A DNA stretch of 33,684 nt. Origin: an uncultured Oceanobacter sp. Its GTDB lineage: Bacteria; Pseudomonadota; Gammaproteobacteria; Pseudomonadales; Oceanobacteraceae. A program made the translations under genes and the position numbers. The notes beneath the pieces are model-generated. The model ran no database searches, was not told where the DNA came from, and was given only the letters and a program-made list of their open reading frames with translations. Shown piece after piece: positions 1 to 8,078 of the stretch (position 1 is its first letter; each line of letters opens with the position of its first letter). The stretch spans positions 1-33,684 of the forward strand of contig CAJXTI010000040.1 in assembly GCA_913061185.1 (NCBI GenBank), written 5' to 3'.

Positions 1-48
1 CGAGATTTCTGCCTGTCTCGTGGGCTCGGAGATGTGTATAAGAGACAG
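1..48. other. Illumina Nextera adapter at contig start
   Basis: Bases 1-48 match the Nextera i7-side adapter: the end of the P7 primer, an 8-base index (TTCTGCCT, at about 7-14), the read-2 primer segment, and the 19-base transposon mosaic end finishing in agagacag. This is not genomic DNA. An open frame starting at 20 begins with the peptide MGSEMCIRDR, a known translation of this adapter, and should not be annotated. Confidence 0.97.
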
Positions 49-556
49 GGTCTGGTTTACGTTGTGGCAGGTCATCACCACACACCACCGCATCAAAATA
101 AGGACGCCAGCCGAGCGCATCCAGCAGCACATCGGTAAACACTCTGGGTTTGTTGGTCACCAATGCCATGCGAATGCCCAGCACCGCCAGTATGGTGAGT
201 GTTTTTTCAACACCGGGGTAAACCCCGGTGGCATCGTTCAGATGCTCCAGATAGAAAGGATCAAACAAGGCTCTGGCCGCAGCAACCTCGGCGGCATCCA
301 GTGCCTGGGCCTGCATATCATTGCCATCACACAAGGCCCTGCGTACCAGCATGTCGGCACCGTTACCGACCCATTCAGCCACCAGCGGCTGACCAGCCAC
401 CGGTCGACCCAGTTGCACCAGCATCTGATCAATCGCAGCCGCAAGATCCGGCACACTGTCGATCAGCGTGCCATCAAGATCAAACAGCAGCGCTTGCGGA
501 ACCGTGTCTTCACGGGCGGAAAAATACGTTTGTACCGGTTCACTCCAGATCGACAT
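49..556 (-). CDS. gph: Phosphoglycolate phosphatase, HAD family (3' end missing)
   Basis: This encodes the N-terminal 169 or so residues of a cytosolic HAD-superfamily phosphatase that converts 2-phosphoglycolate to glycolate. HAD motif I (FDLDGTLIDS) lies at about residues 25-34, with the nucleophile Asp first. Motif II is the VTNKP stretch, followed by a GDDLPQRKPD segment that carries the motif III Lys. The ATG at 556 is preceded by a GAAGGA ribosome site and lies 15 bases after the rpe stop. The rpe-gph pair is a standard proteobacterial arrangement, which supports the assignment over other HAD phosphatases. The gene runs off the contig at 49, so roughly the last 50-60 residues, including motif IV, are not present here. 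The sequence was read directly on the minus strand. Confidence 0.9.
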
Positions 557-571
557 ATCAGGATGTCCTTC

Positions 572-1255
572 TCAACGGAGGCTGGCCAGCTGCTTACGCA
601 TCTGCTCAACCACGGCCTGATAATCAGGCTGATTAAAAATAGCCGAGCCAGCGACAAACATATCGGCTCCGGCCGCTGCTATTTCGCGAATATTGTCGAC
701 CTTGACGCCACCGTCAATTTCCAGGCGGATGTCCAGGCCGGAATCGTCGATACGCTGGCGCGCCTGACGTAATTTATCCAGCGTGCCTGGAATAAACGAC
801 TGGCCACCAAAACCCGGATTGACCGACATCAGCAGAATCACGTCGAGTTTATCCATCACATAATCCAGGTAGTGCAAGGGGGTCGCCGGGTTAAATACCA
901 GACCTGCCTTGCAGCCCAGCGAGCGGATCAGCTGCAAGCTGCGATCGACATGATCCGAGGCTTCCGAGTGAAAGGTTATATAAGTAGCACCGGCAGCAGC
1001 AAAGTCTGCAATCAGGCTGTCCACCGGCGACACCATCAGATGCACGTCGATGGGAGCGCTATAACCATTACTGTCCAGGTATTTTTTCAGTGCCTTGCAC
1101 ACCATCGGGCCGATGGTCAGATTAGGCACATAGTGGTTGTCCATCACATCAAAATGAACCACGTCGGTACCGGCGTCCAGCACCGCCGCAACGTCGTCAC
1201 CCAGACGGGCAAAATCAGCAGAAAGAATGGAAGGAGCAATCAGAAAATCGTGCAT
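572..1255 (-). CDS. rpe: Ribulose-phosphate 3-epimerase
   Basis: This 227-residue TIM-barrel enzyme interconverts ribulose 5-phosphate and xylulose 5-phosphate in the pentose phosphate pathway. Family signatures are clear: the start [14 protein letters not shown], the metal-site stretch [29 protein letters not shown], and the C-terminal EIDGGVK and [12 protein letters not shown] phosphate-binding segments. Length is normal for the family. The frame is open upstream to 1333, but the ATG at 1255 is chosen because homologues begin right before the IAPSIL motif. No strong ribosome site is visible there. gph follows after 15 bases, so the two are very likely co-transcribed. Confidence 0.95.
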   Translation of the reverse strand: MHDFLIAPSILSADFARLGDDVAAVLDAGTDVVHFDVMDNHYVPNLTIGPMVCKALKKYLDSNGYSAPIDVHLMVSPVDSLIADFAAAGATYITFHSEASDHVDRSLQLIRSLGCKAGLVFNPATPLHYLDYVMDKLDVILLMSVNPGFGGQSFIPGTLDKLRQARQRIDDSGLDIRLEIDGGVKVDNIREIAAAGADMFVAGSAIFNQPDYQAVVEQMRKQLASLR

Positions 1256-1480
1256 GGATAGACACAGGGTAATGAATGAAGTGTCATTGTAAGCGGTGGG
1301 AACGGCTTTTGCAGCCTGTGTTGCCAACGTCAACCAATTGTTCCTGATCGAGTCCTGACCATGATGCGGTTACTGTCTGTTTGCTCTGCCTGTGTTCCGC
1401 CCCGGCGGCAACCACGCCCTCCCTGTTCAGCCCCCGGCTCCCACTGCATTCACTCGCGGCTAATGGGGCTGGCAATAGCA

Positions 1481-2767
1481 ATGACAATGAGAGTAGCGAT
1501 AAAGCTGACAGCGCTGGCACTGCTCTCCGCCACTCCGGCGTTCGCCGCTGACGAACCAGCGACCCCGGAACCCGTCACGACCGCTAGTCAACCTGAAGAC
1601 ACAAGCGTTACGGAAGCCCTGGCAGACCCCGTCGCCGTGGTTAAAGCACCAGAGCGTATCACCCCGGATGAATCACTGCAGCGCCACCAGGCCATTCCAG
1701 CCCAGCTGGCGTTATTTCAGCGCAGCAGTGAAGTGGTGCCACTGCTGGCGAACGAAACCGCCTTTTATGGTTTGTTTATTCAGGAGCGTAGCGGTTTTCC
1801 ACAAGGTGGAACCTTGCTGTTACACGACCAGGGACAACATGGTCAGTGGCCGGTGCCCACCGGCATGTTACGTGAACAGCTGCCAGACCTGGGCTGGGCA
1901 ACGCTCGCCATAGAGCTGCCTGATCCACCCCCCGCACCCTTACCGCCAACATCCCTGTACCTTGATGCAAGCAGCACCAATAAAGACTCTGCGGCAAGCG
2001 GCGCTGGAGATACACCGGCAGCAACCGCAGAGGCGGCCGATAACGCATATTCCGCGCACGACAACAACCAAAATACCAACCCAAACGACCAGAAAAAAGA
2101 CGACAGCACCACGACCACAACGCTGGCGACGACTGACGCAAAAGTAGCCATACCGCCAGAACCCAATACATTTGACCCGACGCTGGCCAGAGAGCCACCA
2201 CTGCCACAACTAACACAGCTGCCAGCGCTGAAGACAGACGCCAATCCATCAGCCGTCACGGCAATCGAAGGCCAGCAGGCCAGCGCTTATGAGCAGGCCC
2301 AGCAACAGCATCGCCAACAGGTGATGGAACGGATCCGGCAAGGCATTCAGTATCTGAAAAGTCGCGGGCAGCTCAACCTGGTGGTGATCGCCAGCGGTAG
2401 CAGTGCCAGTTGGGCCAGTCAATGGCTCAACGAAGTCAGCCGTATCAATGCCGACGGCAAAGCAGAGCGCGGATTGGCACTGATCCTGATTGACGCACGA
2501 GAAAGCAGCGCCACCAAAATCCCGCTACCGCAACAACTGCTGCAACTGGCGGTGCCAGTCTTCGATGTGATTACCGATGCCAATCAGCTTTCCGCCACTC
2601 AGTTACGCCAGCGAGCAGGCCTGATGCGACACAATAAACGCGCCCACTATCAACAGTTTTTCCTCTCCGGGCCGATAGCACTGGCAGATGAACACAATGC
2701 ATTAACACGCCGTATTCGCGGCTGGTTAAAGTCCAATGCCGCCGGAACTCGTTTGAGCCAGCGCTGA
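1481..2767 (+). CDS. DUF3530 family secreted protein (alpha/beta-hydrolase-like)
   Basis: This is a 428-residue exported protein of unknown function. From the ATG at 1481 it starts with a clean signal peptide (MRVAIKL then a hydrophobic run ending ATPAFA). The DUF3530 pattern is recognisable: a block with GGTLLLHDQGQHGQWP and LPDLGWATLAIELPD, then a C-terminal block with an RIRQGIQYLKS helix, a VVIASGSSASWASQWL segment in the position of the hydrolase nucleophile elbow, and LILIDAR. Between them lies an insert of roughly residues 155-235 very rich in Thr, Asn, Asp, Ala and Pro, which makes the protein longer than usual members. The frame is open back to 1361, but the upstream part would hide the signal peptide. 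ATG at 1463 or 1487 are alternatives. It is divergent from rpe across about 225 bases. Confidence 0.72.
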   Translation: MTMRVAIKLTALALLSATPAFAADEPATPEPVTTASQPEDTSVTEALADPVAVVKAPERITPDESLQRHQAIPAQLALFQRSSEVVPLLANETAFYGLFIQERSGFPQGGTLLLHDQGQHGQWPVPTGMLREQLPDLGWATLAIELPDPPPAPLPPTSLYLDASSTNKDSAASGAGDTPAATAEAADNAYSAHDNNQNTNPNDQKKDDSTTTTTLATTDAKVAIPPEPNTFDPTLAREPPLPQLTQLPALKTDANPSAVTAIEGQQASAYEQAQQQHRQQVMERIRQGIQYLKSRGQLNLVVIASGSSASWASQWLNEVSRINADGKAERGLALILIDARESSATKIPLPQQLLQLAVPVFDVITDANQLSATQLRQRAGLMRHNKRAHYQQFFLSGPIALADEHNALTRRIRGWLKSNAAGTRLSQR

Positions 2768-2826
2768 CAGGCAAAAATGGCAAGTGCTTCTATACTGAAC
2801 AAGACGTGAATCAGGGGCGACACCTT

Positions 2827-3417
2827 ATGGCAGTACCCATTTTTGTGACGGCAGCCAGTATTGCTGCGGAACTCCACCAGGCCATGCTGGAAGCCAAGGG
2901 GCTGGCACTGACGGCCAAAAATGCCCGCGCCCTGGCCGTACGCGCCGGTTCCAAAACGGTGGGATTCAAGGCCATTACCCATTTTATTGATGAGCTGGCC
3001 AGCGACATTATTCGCCAGAGCCAGTACATCAATGGGGTCTCCGAAGACCTCTCCCAACAAGCCGTGTCACTCTGGCGGGCCAATACCGCCGCCGACAAAT
3101 TTGAATGGCTGGAGCGCCAGCAGCTCCCTCATGGAGACTCACTGCAACACGCCATGCAGCAGTGCTACGCTGAACGCGAGTGCTTGTCGGAGCTACTCAC
3201 ACGAGGCCTGCGGGAACTGGAAACGCAACTGGAAGAAGGCGACAAACACATCCGCACTGCCAACCTGATTGCCACCTCCAGCAAAATTGAAGCCTCCTCT
3301 GCCGGAGATTTTCGCGCCCAGCTCGAAGTCATTGCCGCCAATATCACCACCACCGCCAACCAGATTCGACAGCACCTGAGTAACGCCCGCCGTCTGTTGA
3401 GCCAAAAGCATCGCTGA
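2827..3417 (+). CDS. Soluble chemoreceptor-like (MCP-like) helical protein
   Basis: This is a 196-residue, apparently all-helical cytosolic protein with no membrane segment. Two stretches resemble the methyl-accepting chemotaxis signalling hairpin: residues about 26-61 (AKNARALAVRAG then GFKAITHFIDELA) and, more weakly, 145-180 (SSKIEASSAGDF then IAANITTTANQI). This suggests an internal duplication of a receptor-tip-like segment. The ATG at 2827 has an AGGGGCG ribosome site about 8 bases upstream. A GTG at 2806 in the same frame is less likely. A di-iron oxygen-binding protein follows 57 bases downstream on the same strand, so a partner role is plausible. It is too short for a full receptor, and no CheW- or CheA-like gene is nearby, so its function is not established. 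Confidence 0.55.
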   Translation: MAVPIFVTAASIAAELHQAMLEAKGLALTAKNARALAVRAGSKTVGFKAITHFIDELASDIIRQSQYINGVSEDLSQQAVSLWRANTAADKFEWLERQQLPHGDSLQHAMQQCYAERECLSELLTRGLRELETQLEEGDKHIRTANLIATSSKIEASSAGDFRAQLEVIAANITTTANQIRQHLSNARRLLSQKHR

Positions 3418-3474
3418 TCCAGAACACATAACCCAACCACACCGGCACAGCCCGAAAACCGGAAAGGGAGACCC

Positions 3475-4209
3475 ATGCAAGCCACCATTATTTATGAAGA
3501 CGGCGATCATCGCTGGATCATGTTTGGGCGTGACCCCAACAAGTCGGACGGTATTATCGATACCAACCAGTATCTGGTACAAAGCGGTGACCAGGCGATG
3601 TTGCTTGACCCTGGTGGTATCGAGCTGTTTGCTCCCATGCTCTCGGCGGTTCTGAAGTTTATTCCTGCCGAAAAGATCACCCACTTGTTTGCCAGCCACC
3701 AGGATCCGGATATTATTTCCTCGCTGGGACTGTGGGATCAGGCATTGCCGGACGCCAAGCTCTACTCGCCTTGGCTGTGGGAAAGTTTTATTCGCCATTT
3801 CGGGATGAGCCAAATCCGCTTCTGCGCTATCCCGGACGAAGGCCAGACCCTGACCCTTGGTCGCATCCAGCTACAATTTGTCCCCGCTCACTACCTGCAC
3901 TCATCGGGTAATTTTCACGTGTATGACCCCAAGGCCAAAATTCTGATGAGCGGTGATATTGGTGCCGCCATGGAAGATAGCGATGCACCGCTGTTTGTCG
4001 ACAGCATGACTACCCACGCGCCGAAAATGCGCCAGTTTCACCAACGCTGGATGCCCTCCAACAGCGCCAAGCTCGACTGGATTCGCCGTGTTCGGCAGCT
4101 CGACATCAACATCATGGCCCCACAACACGGACGCCTGTTCCGGCAACCGCATATGACTGAATTCCTGGACTGGTTCGAAGAACTGCCCGTCGGCATTGCC
4201 GTGCGCTAA
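3475..4209 (+). CDS. Stand-alone di-iron oxygen-binding (ODP-type) metallo-beta-lactamase-fold protein
   Basis: This 244-residue cytosolic protein corresponds to the metallo-beta-lactamase half of flavodiiron proteins, without the flavodoxin domain that makes those enzymes about 400 residues. Predicted iron ligands are visible: His75-x-Asp77-x-Asp79 in ASHQDPDIISS, a His in PAHYLHSSGNF (139 or 142), Asp161 in LMSGDIGAA, and His218 in APQHG. The Asp at 77 replaces the Glu of the classical HxExD motif, as is seen in oxygen-binding di-iron proteins. In known spirochaete examples, ODPs act as oxygen or iron sensors for chemoreceptors. Here the preceding gene is chemoreceptor-like, which fits a sensory use. 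A strong GGAAAGGGAG ribosome site precedes the ATG. A hydrolase role cannot be excluded from sequence alone. Confidence 0.75.
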   Translation: MQATIIYEDGDHRWIMFGRDPNKSDGIIDTNQYLVQSGDQAMLLDPGGIELFAPMLSAVLKFIPAEKITHLFASHQDPDIISSLGLWDQALPDAKLYSPWLWESFIRHFGMSQIRFCAIPDEGQTLTLGRIQLQFVPAHYLHSSGNFHVYDPKAKILMSGDIGAAMEDSDAPLFVDSMTTHAPKMRQFHQRWMPSNSAKLDWIRRVRQLDINIMAPQHGRLFRQPHMTEFLDWFEELPVGIAVR

Positions 4210-4274
4210 AACCCGCATATCAGCCCTGTTGGCAAGACCAGCCAGGAGCCTGTCAGCAAGCAGCATCAGGGAAA

Positions 4275-4291
4275 GCGGGCCACTGGCCCGC
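4275..4291. terminator. Perfect GC hairpin between convergent genes
   Basis: A 7-bp perfect stem (GCGGGCC/GGCCCGC) with an ACT loop sits between the ends of the di-iron protein gene and fpr, which converge here. T runs after the stem are short on both strands, so it would be a weak two-way terminator. Confidence 0.5.
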
Positions 4292-4301
4292 AAAGTATCT
4301 G

Positions 4302-5075
4302 TTATTTCTCAACGAACGACCGTTCGATAACATAATGACCCGCTTTGCTGCCACGCGCCTCTTCAAAGCCCAGCCCCTTCAGAATAGCCGTCAGATCATT
4401 CAGCATTGCCGGGCTGCCACACAACATAAAACGGTCAGTTTCCGGATTTGGCTGCGGTAAACCAATATCGTCAAACAACTTGCCGGAGGTGATCAAATCC
4501 GTCAAACGGCCCTGATTCCGAAATGCCTCACGGGTCACTGTGGGGTAGTAAATCAGCTGATTACGAATCTCTTCGCCAAAATACTCATTCAGTGGCAGCT
4601 CATTCTCAATACGATCCTGATAGGCCAGTTCGCTAACGTGACGCACGCCGTGAGTCAGAATCACCTTGTCGAACTGCTGATAAATTTCGTAATCCTTGAT
4701 GATGCTCATAAACGGCGCCAAGCCAGTCCCCGTACTCAGCAGATACAGATTTTTACCCGGCAACAAGTTATCCGCAATCAACGTCCCGACCGGCTTGGTG
4801 CCCACCAGAATCTCATCACCGACAGCCAGCTTTTGCAGGTGTTGGGTCAGCGGGCCGTCCTGTACCTTGATCGAGAAAAACTCCATCTCGTCTTCATAGT
4901 TGGCACTGGCAATACTGTAGGCCCGTAATAGCGGCTTCTCTTCAATTTCCAGCCCGATCATGGTGAAGTGACCGTTCTTGAAACGCAGCCCCTGATTACG
5001 CGTGGTGGTAAAACTGAACAGCGTATCATTCCAGTGGTGAACGCTGGTGACGGTTTCCTTGATCAGGTTGCTCAT
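4302..5075 (-). CDS. fpr: Ferredoxin--NADP+ reductase
   Basis: This 257-residue flavoenzyme moves electrons between NADPH and ferredoxin or flavodoxin and supports iron-sulfur and oxidative-stress functions. The FAD-binding motif RAYSIAS is at about residues 51-57, the NADP site has the STGTGLAPF stretch, and LCGSPAML and the C-terminal GHYVIERSFVEK match bacterial (subclass I, Pseudomonas/Azotobacter type) Fpr. The frame continues upstream to 5153. The ATG at 5075 is chosen because the family begins MSNL and a GGGAGAG ribosome site precedes it. It is divergent from a LysR regulator across 143 bases containing inverted repeats, the arrangement known for fpr-finR in pseudomonads. Confidence 0.93.
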   Translation of the reverse strand: MSNLIKETVTSVHHWNDTLFSFTTTRNQGLRFKNGHFTMIGLEIEEKPLLRAYSIASANYEDEMEFFSIKVQDGPLTQHLQKLAVGDEILVGTKPVGTLIADNLLPGKNLYLLSTGTGLAPFMSIIKDYEIYQQFDKVILTHGVRHVSELAYQDRIENELPLNEYFGEEIRNQLIYYPTVTREAFRNQGRLTDLITSGKLFDDIGLPQPNPETDRFMLCGSPAMLNDLTAILKGLGFEEARGSKAGHYVIERSFVEK

Positions 5076-5169
5076 GATTGGCTCTCCCGCAATCGAATAT
5101 GGTTGGCAGTACCCGCATAAATCGCCGGGCCGTGCGTTAGTTGATACCCACACTGTACTGCCGTGCTAC

Positions 5170-5219
5170 TTTTCGGTAAAACGGGTAGTTCAAATATCCA
5201 TAATCGGAAATACCGAAAA
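5170..5219. promoter_or_regulatory. Inverted-repeat operator candidate in the fpr/LysR divergent promoter
   Basis: TTTTCGGTA at 5170-5178 and TACCGAAAA at 5211-5219 form a perfect 9-bp inverted repeat spaced 32 bases apart. A smaller nested repeat, TCGG-AAATA-CCGA, lies at 5204-5216. Position directly before the LysR start and in the fpr upstream region suits autoregulation and fpr activation. No experimental operator is being matched. Confidence 0.5.
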
Positions 5220-6103
5220 TGAGATACACCCTGCGTCAATTGGAAGTCTTTATCGCCATCGCCCAAAGCGGCAATCTCACCCGTGCTGCCGACCACTTGG
5301 CGATGTCGCAAAGTGCCGCCTCCAGCGCCCTCAAAGATCTGGAATCCCAATTCAATCTGCAACTGTTCGACCGGGTTGGCAAACGCCTGCAACTCAATGA
5401 ACAAGGCCGTCTGCTGTTGCCCGAAGCCATGGCACTGACAGAACAGGCAACCGCTTTGCAAAACCACCTGATGCAGCACCAGGGCACCGGCAAACTGCGT
5501 GTGGGAGCGACGCTGACCATTGGCAACTACCTGGCTGTGCGTATGGTAGCCGACTACATGCAACAACACCCGGGAGCCGAAGTGACCCTGACCGTCGACA
5601 ACACCGAACACATTGTCGACAAGGTGCTGAACTTTGAACTGGATGTAGGCCTGATTGAAGGAGAAATCAACCAGCCCGAACTCGAAATCCGGCACTGGCA
5701 AACGGACGAACTGGTGGTGTTCTGCCACCCCGCCCACCCGCTCGCCCAGCTTGACCAGGCCGCTGACGAGCAACTGCAACAGGCCCGCTGGATCCTGCGC
5801 GAAGAAGGCTCCGGCACCCGCCAGGCGTTTGATCGCGGTATGTACGGCCTGCTGCCGCAACTGGATATCGCCATGGAACTGGAACACACCGAAGCCATTA
5901 AACGTGCGGTACAGGCAGAACTGGGCATCAGTTGCCTGTCACGCATCGCGCTGGAAGATAACTTCCGGCGTGGCGACCTGAGTGAAGTCAAAACCCCACA
6001 ACGAGACTTCGGCCGCAGCCTCTACATCGTGCTACACAAACAGAAATTCAGAACCGCAGGATTAAACGCTTGGCTGGCGCTGTGTGATGAGACGGTGGCA
6101 TGA
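5219..6103 (+). CDS. LysR-type regulator, FinR-like, divergent from fpr
   Basis: This is a 294-residue LysR-family transcription regulator. The N-terminal winged helix-turn-helix is clear (MRYTLRQLEVFIAIAQSGNL, then AADHLAMSQSAASSALKDLE, residues 1-45), followed by the two-lobed effector domain starting near residue 90 with LRVGATLTIGNYL. In Pseudomonas putida, FinR is the LysR regulator encoded divergently from an fpr gene and activates it under oxidative stress. Here the orientation and partner are the same, so the role is inferred from context. Typical LysR length and an intact reading frame suggest a functional gene. The start ATG overlaps the right arm of the inverted repeat noted upstream, which would fit self-repression. 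Confidence 0.82.
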   Translation: MRYTLRQLEVFIAIAQSGNLTRAADHLAMSQSAASSALKDLESQFNLQLFDRVGKRLQLNEQGRLLLPEAMALTEQATALQNHLMQHQGTGKLRVGATLTIGNYLAVRMVADYMQQHPGAEVTLTVDNTEHIVDKVLNFELDVGLIEGEINQPELEIRHWQTDELVVFCHPAHPLAQLDQAADEQLQQARWILREEGSGTRQAFDRGMYGLLPQLDIAMELEHTEAIKRAVQAELGISCLSRIALEDNFRRGDLSEVKTPQRDFGRSLYIVLHKQKFRTAGLNAWLALCDETVA

Positions 6104-6260
6104 GTTTGGCTGCCGCGCAGTGCTGCCCTTGTTGCAGAAATATCGTTGAGTATTCTGCTTGAATATACAAGACAGCGTGCTGTAACCGAGTACCCGGAAA
6201 TAACACATACTCGCTGCCGCGCGGCAGTTTGCCTGTCTTTTTTGCCTGTCTTTAAAAGAG

Positions 6261-6277
6261 CCCCGAAACCTCCGGGG
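6261..6277 (-). terminator. Probable intrinsic terminator for the lipoprotein gene
   Basis: On the minus strand, CCCCG-GAGGTTT-CGGGG is followed by CTCTTTTAAAG, about 50 bases past the lipoprotein stop at 6328. The stem is short (5 bp) but GC-only and followed by T residues. The rest of 6104-6327 shows nothing recognisable. Confidence 0.5.
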
Positions 6278-6327
6278 TACTCCTCATTGGTCACGGAAAC
6301 GGAATGCCAAGAAGTCGGGCTTGCCTA

Positions 6328-6786
6328 TCAAAGCTGGGCGTTGGCTTCTTCAACGGTTTTACGTCCGAACATCACATCCAGCATCAACTGAATTCGCTTT
6401 TCAGAGTTACCAAATTTGGACGGTAAATTACCCGATGAAAACTCTATCTGCCGGACTCGCTGTCCCTGATTAAAACCTTCAATTTTGGAATAATTCAGGT
6501 AGGTTGCCATATCCCAGTTCCAGTAACCCACGTACTCCACGGTCAACTTATCGTTATCGTGTTTGGCACCTTCCTGATCAACTGTGTATTGGTAGCCATT
6601 CTGATCCATCCAGGCAGTCACTGCGTCAAGAAACCCGGTTCGAGTTTCTTTGTCCTGAATAATCTGTATTTCATAGCCAGGGTCATACACAACGGCGTCC
6701 TGGATCTCACTGTTAATTTTTTGGCCAGAGCAACCGGCTGCCAAAACAGTCAGAGCCAACAGTGCAATCAAGCTGATTTTTTTCAT
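6328..6786 (-). CDS. Small predicted lipoprotein of unknown function
   Basis: This 152-residue protein begins with a lipoprotein signal: MKKISLIALLALTVLAAGC, with the lipobox LAAGC placing the lipidated Cys at about residue 19. Mature residues 2-3 are Ser and Gly, not Asp, so sorting to the outer membrane is expected. The rest is hydrophilic and contains a Trp/Tyr-rich segment (VEYVGYWNWDMATYLNY), which suggests a compact beta-containing fold. I do not recognise the family. The second ATG (6786) is preferred over 6789 because the AAGGA ribosome site is then 6 bases away and not 3. It stands alone, with a probable terminator downstream. Confidence 0.75.
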   Translation of the reverse strand: MKKISLIALLALTVLAAGCSGQKINSEIQDAVVYDPGYEIQIIQDKETRTGFLDAVTAWMDQNGYQYTVDQEGAKHDNDKLTVEYVGYWNWDMATYLNYSKIEGFNQGQRVRQIEFSSGNLPSKFGNSEKRIQLMLDVMFGRKTVEEANAQL

Positions 6787-6880
6787 CATTCATCCTTATT
6801 TGTTATCGATTCATGCCCGTCATCCCAGGCAAGGCAAGAGTGCCTCAACACAAACCGGTAAACAATCCTCAATAGGCCAT

Positions 6881-7126
6881 CTATCTCATCTCAAACAGCT
6901 GCCGACATTGATCACAAATACATTGCTTCCCGGCGTATTCGACTGTTTGTTCCAGCAGTGATGGTGGAAATTGCGCCGTCATGCACCAGCATTGGCTGGC
7001 ATCTTGCCCGCTAGCAACGGCGCAGTGGTTATCGCCTGCGCATAATGGGCACAGGCGCTGCTCGTCTGGGGAGCTAACCGGCAACGGCTTCAGGCGGGTT
7101 GTTACCGGCTTAGCCATATTAGCCAT
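6881..7126 (-). CDS. Cysteine-rich CWC family protein
   Basis: This 81-residue protein shows the cysteine pattern of the CWC family: CPLCAGDNHC, then QCWC, then FPPSLLEQ, then CICDQC. That is eight cysteines arranged as three CxxC-like or CxC clusters, consistent with metal binding. The family has no known function. It could start at 7126 or at the in-frame ATG 9 bases later (7117), and the ribosome site does not decide between them. It lies on the same strand as the glyoxalase-fold gene upstream and may be co-transcribed with it. Confidence 0.75.
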   Translation of the reverse strand: MANMAKPVTTRLKPLPVSSPDEQRLCPLCAGDNHCAVASGQDASQCWCMTAQFPPSLLEQTVEYAGKQCICDQCRQLFEMR

Positions 7127-7160
7127 AGTGTATCCAGGTCAGGCGCTATACCAGCGGGGG

Positions 7161-7514
7161 TTATTCGGCCCATACGGCGAACTCGTTGCCACTGGGTTCC
7201 CTGAAATGAAAACGACGGCCACCAGGGAACTCGAATATGGGTTTGACGATCATGCCACCAGCACCTTCAACGGCTGCCAACGTGTGCTCCAGGTTGTCGC
7301 TGAAAAACACCAGCAATGCACCACCTTGCTCAGCTCGGGAAGCCAGCTCTGCGCGATAAAAACCACCATCCAGCCCGACGTTGGCAAATGCGGTGTAATC
7401 CGGGCCGTAATCGACAAATTGCCAGTCGAAGGCGGCGGTAAAAAAGTCCTTGGTCGCTTCCAGGTTACAGGCGGCCATTTCAACGTAGTTCAGTTTGCCG
7501 TGTAGGTTGCTCAT
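7161..7514 (-). CDS. VOC (glyoxalase/bleomycin-resistance fold) protein
   Basis: This 117-residue single-domain protein has the vicinal-oxygen-chelate fold. The N-terminal LNYVEMAACNLEATKDFFTAAFDWQF and the C-terminal RRFHFREPSGNEFAVW are typical of the two beta-alpha-beta modules, with the Glu in the FREPSGNE motif as a likely metal ligand. It would act as a dimer in the cytosol. Substrate cannot be told from sequence, and the family includes lyases, dioxygenases and antibiotic-binding proteins. A clear AGGAGA ribosome site precedes the ATG at 7514. It lies 18 bases downstream of the acetyltransferase stop, so it probably belongs to the nudC-maa transcript. Confidence 0.85.
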   Translation of the reverse strand: MSNLHGKLNYVEMAACNLEATKDFFTAAFDWQFVDYGPDYTAFANVGLDGGFYRAELASRAEQGGALLVFFSDNLEHTLAAVEGAGGMIVKPIFEFPGGRRFHFREPSGNEFAVWAE

Positions 7515-7532
7515 TGCCTGAGTCTCCTTTGG

Positions 7533-8078
7533 TTATAACGTCCGGATAACCCGTGCAGGGTTTCCGGCAGCAACGGTGCCTGGAGGAATATCCCGATTGA
7601 CCACACTGCCTGCGCCAATAACGCAGTTATCGCCAATCGTGACACCCGCCAGCACCGAGACATTGCCGCCCAGCCAGACGTGATCGCCGATCACAATGGG
7701 CAGCCCTGATTCGGTTGTCTGGCGCTCTGTAGGGTCTAACGGGTGTATGGCAGTAGCGATCATGCATCCAGGCCCGATAATCACCTGGGCACCAATGGTC
7801 ACCGGGCAAACATCCAGAATGGTGAGGTTGTGATTGGCATAGAAATGGTCGCCAATATCAATATTGACACCGTAATCACAAAAGAAATTGGGTTCAATAT
7901 GGGCACTGCCACGCAGCGTCAACAAACCGCGTAACAAGGCCATACGAGCGTCCAGCTGACACGGATCCGCCTGATTAAAGGCATGACAAACCGACTTGGC
8001 TTGCAACCGTGCTGCCAACAGCTCGTTCTCCCAGGCGTTATACGGCAATCCCGCCAGCATCTTTTCACGCTCGGTCAT
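7533..8078 (-). CDS. maa: Maltose/sugar O-acetyltransferase, left-handed beta-helix family
   Basis: This 181-residue cytosolic enzyme transfers acetyl from acetyl-CoA to the hydroxyls of sugars. The N-terminal Maa domain (MTEREKMLAGLPYNAWENEL) is followed by hexapeptide repeats forming a left-handed beta-helix, the catalytic-His loop FYANHNLTILD, and GDHVWLGGNVSVLAGVTIG near the C-terminus. Length matches Maa/NodL enzymes. The start ATG at 8078 overlaps the nudC stop as ATGA, which indicates translational coupling. A start five codons earlier at 8093 is possible but less likely. The true acceptor is unknown, and the symbol reflects the family rather than a proven role. Confidence 0.85.
   Translation of the reverse strand: MTEREKMLAGLPYNAWENELLAARLQAKSVCHAFNQADPCQLDARMALLRGLLTLRGSAHIEPNFFCDYGVNIDIGDHFYANHNLTILDVCPVTIGAQVIIGPGCMIATAIHPLDPTERQTTESGLPIVIGDHVWLGGNVSVLAGVTIGDNCVIGAGSVVNRDIPPGTVAAGNPARVIRTL

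Noticed and set aside
20..772. Long plus-strand open frame of 250 codons at the contig start
   Set aside because: It begins in adapter (MGSEMCIRDR) and runs antisense to gph and rpe, which have clear family motifs.
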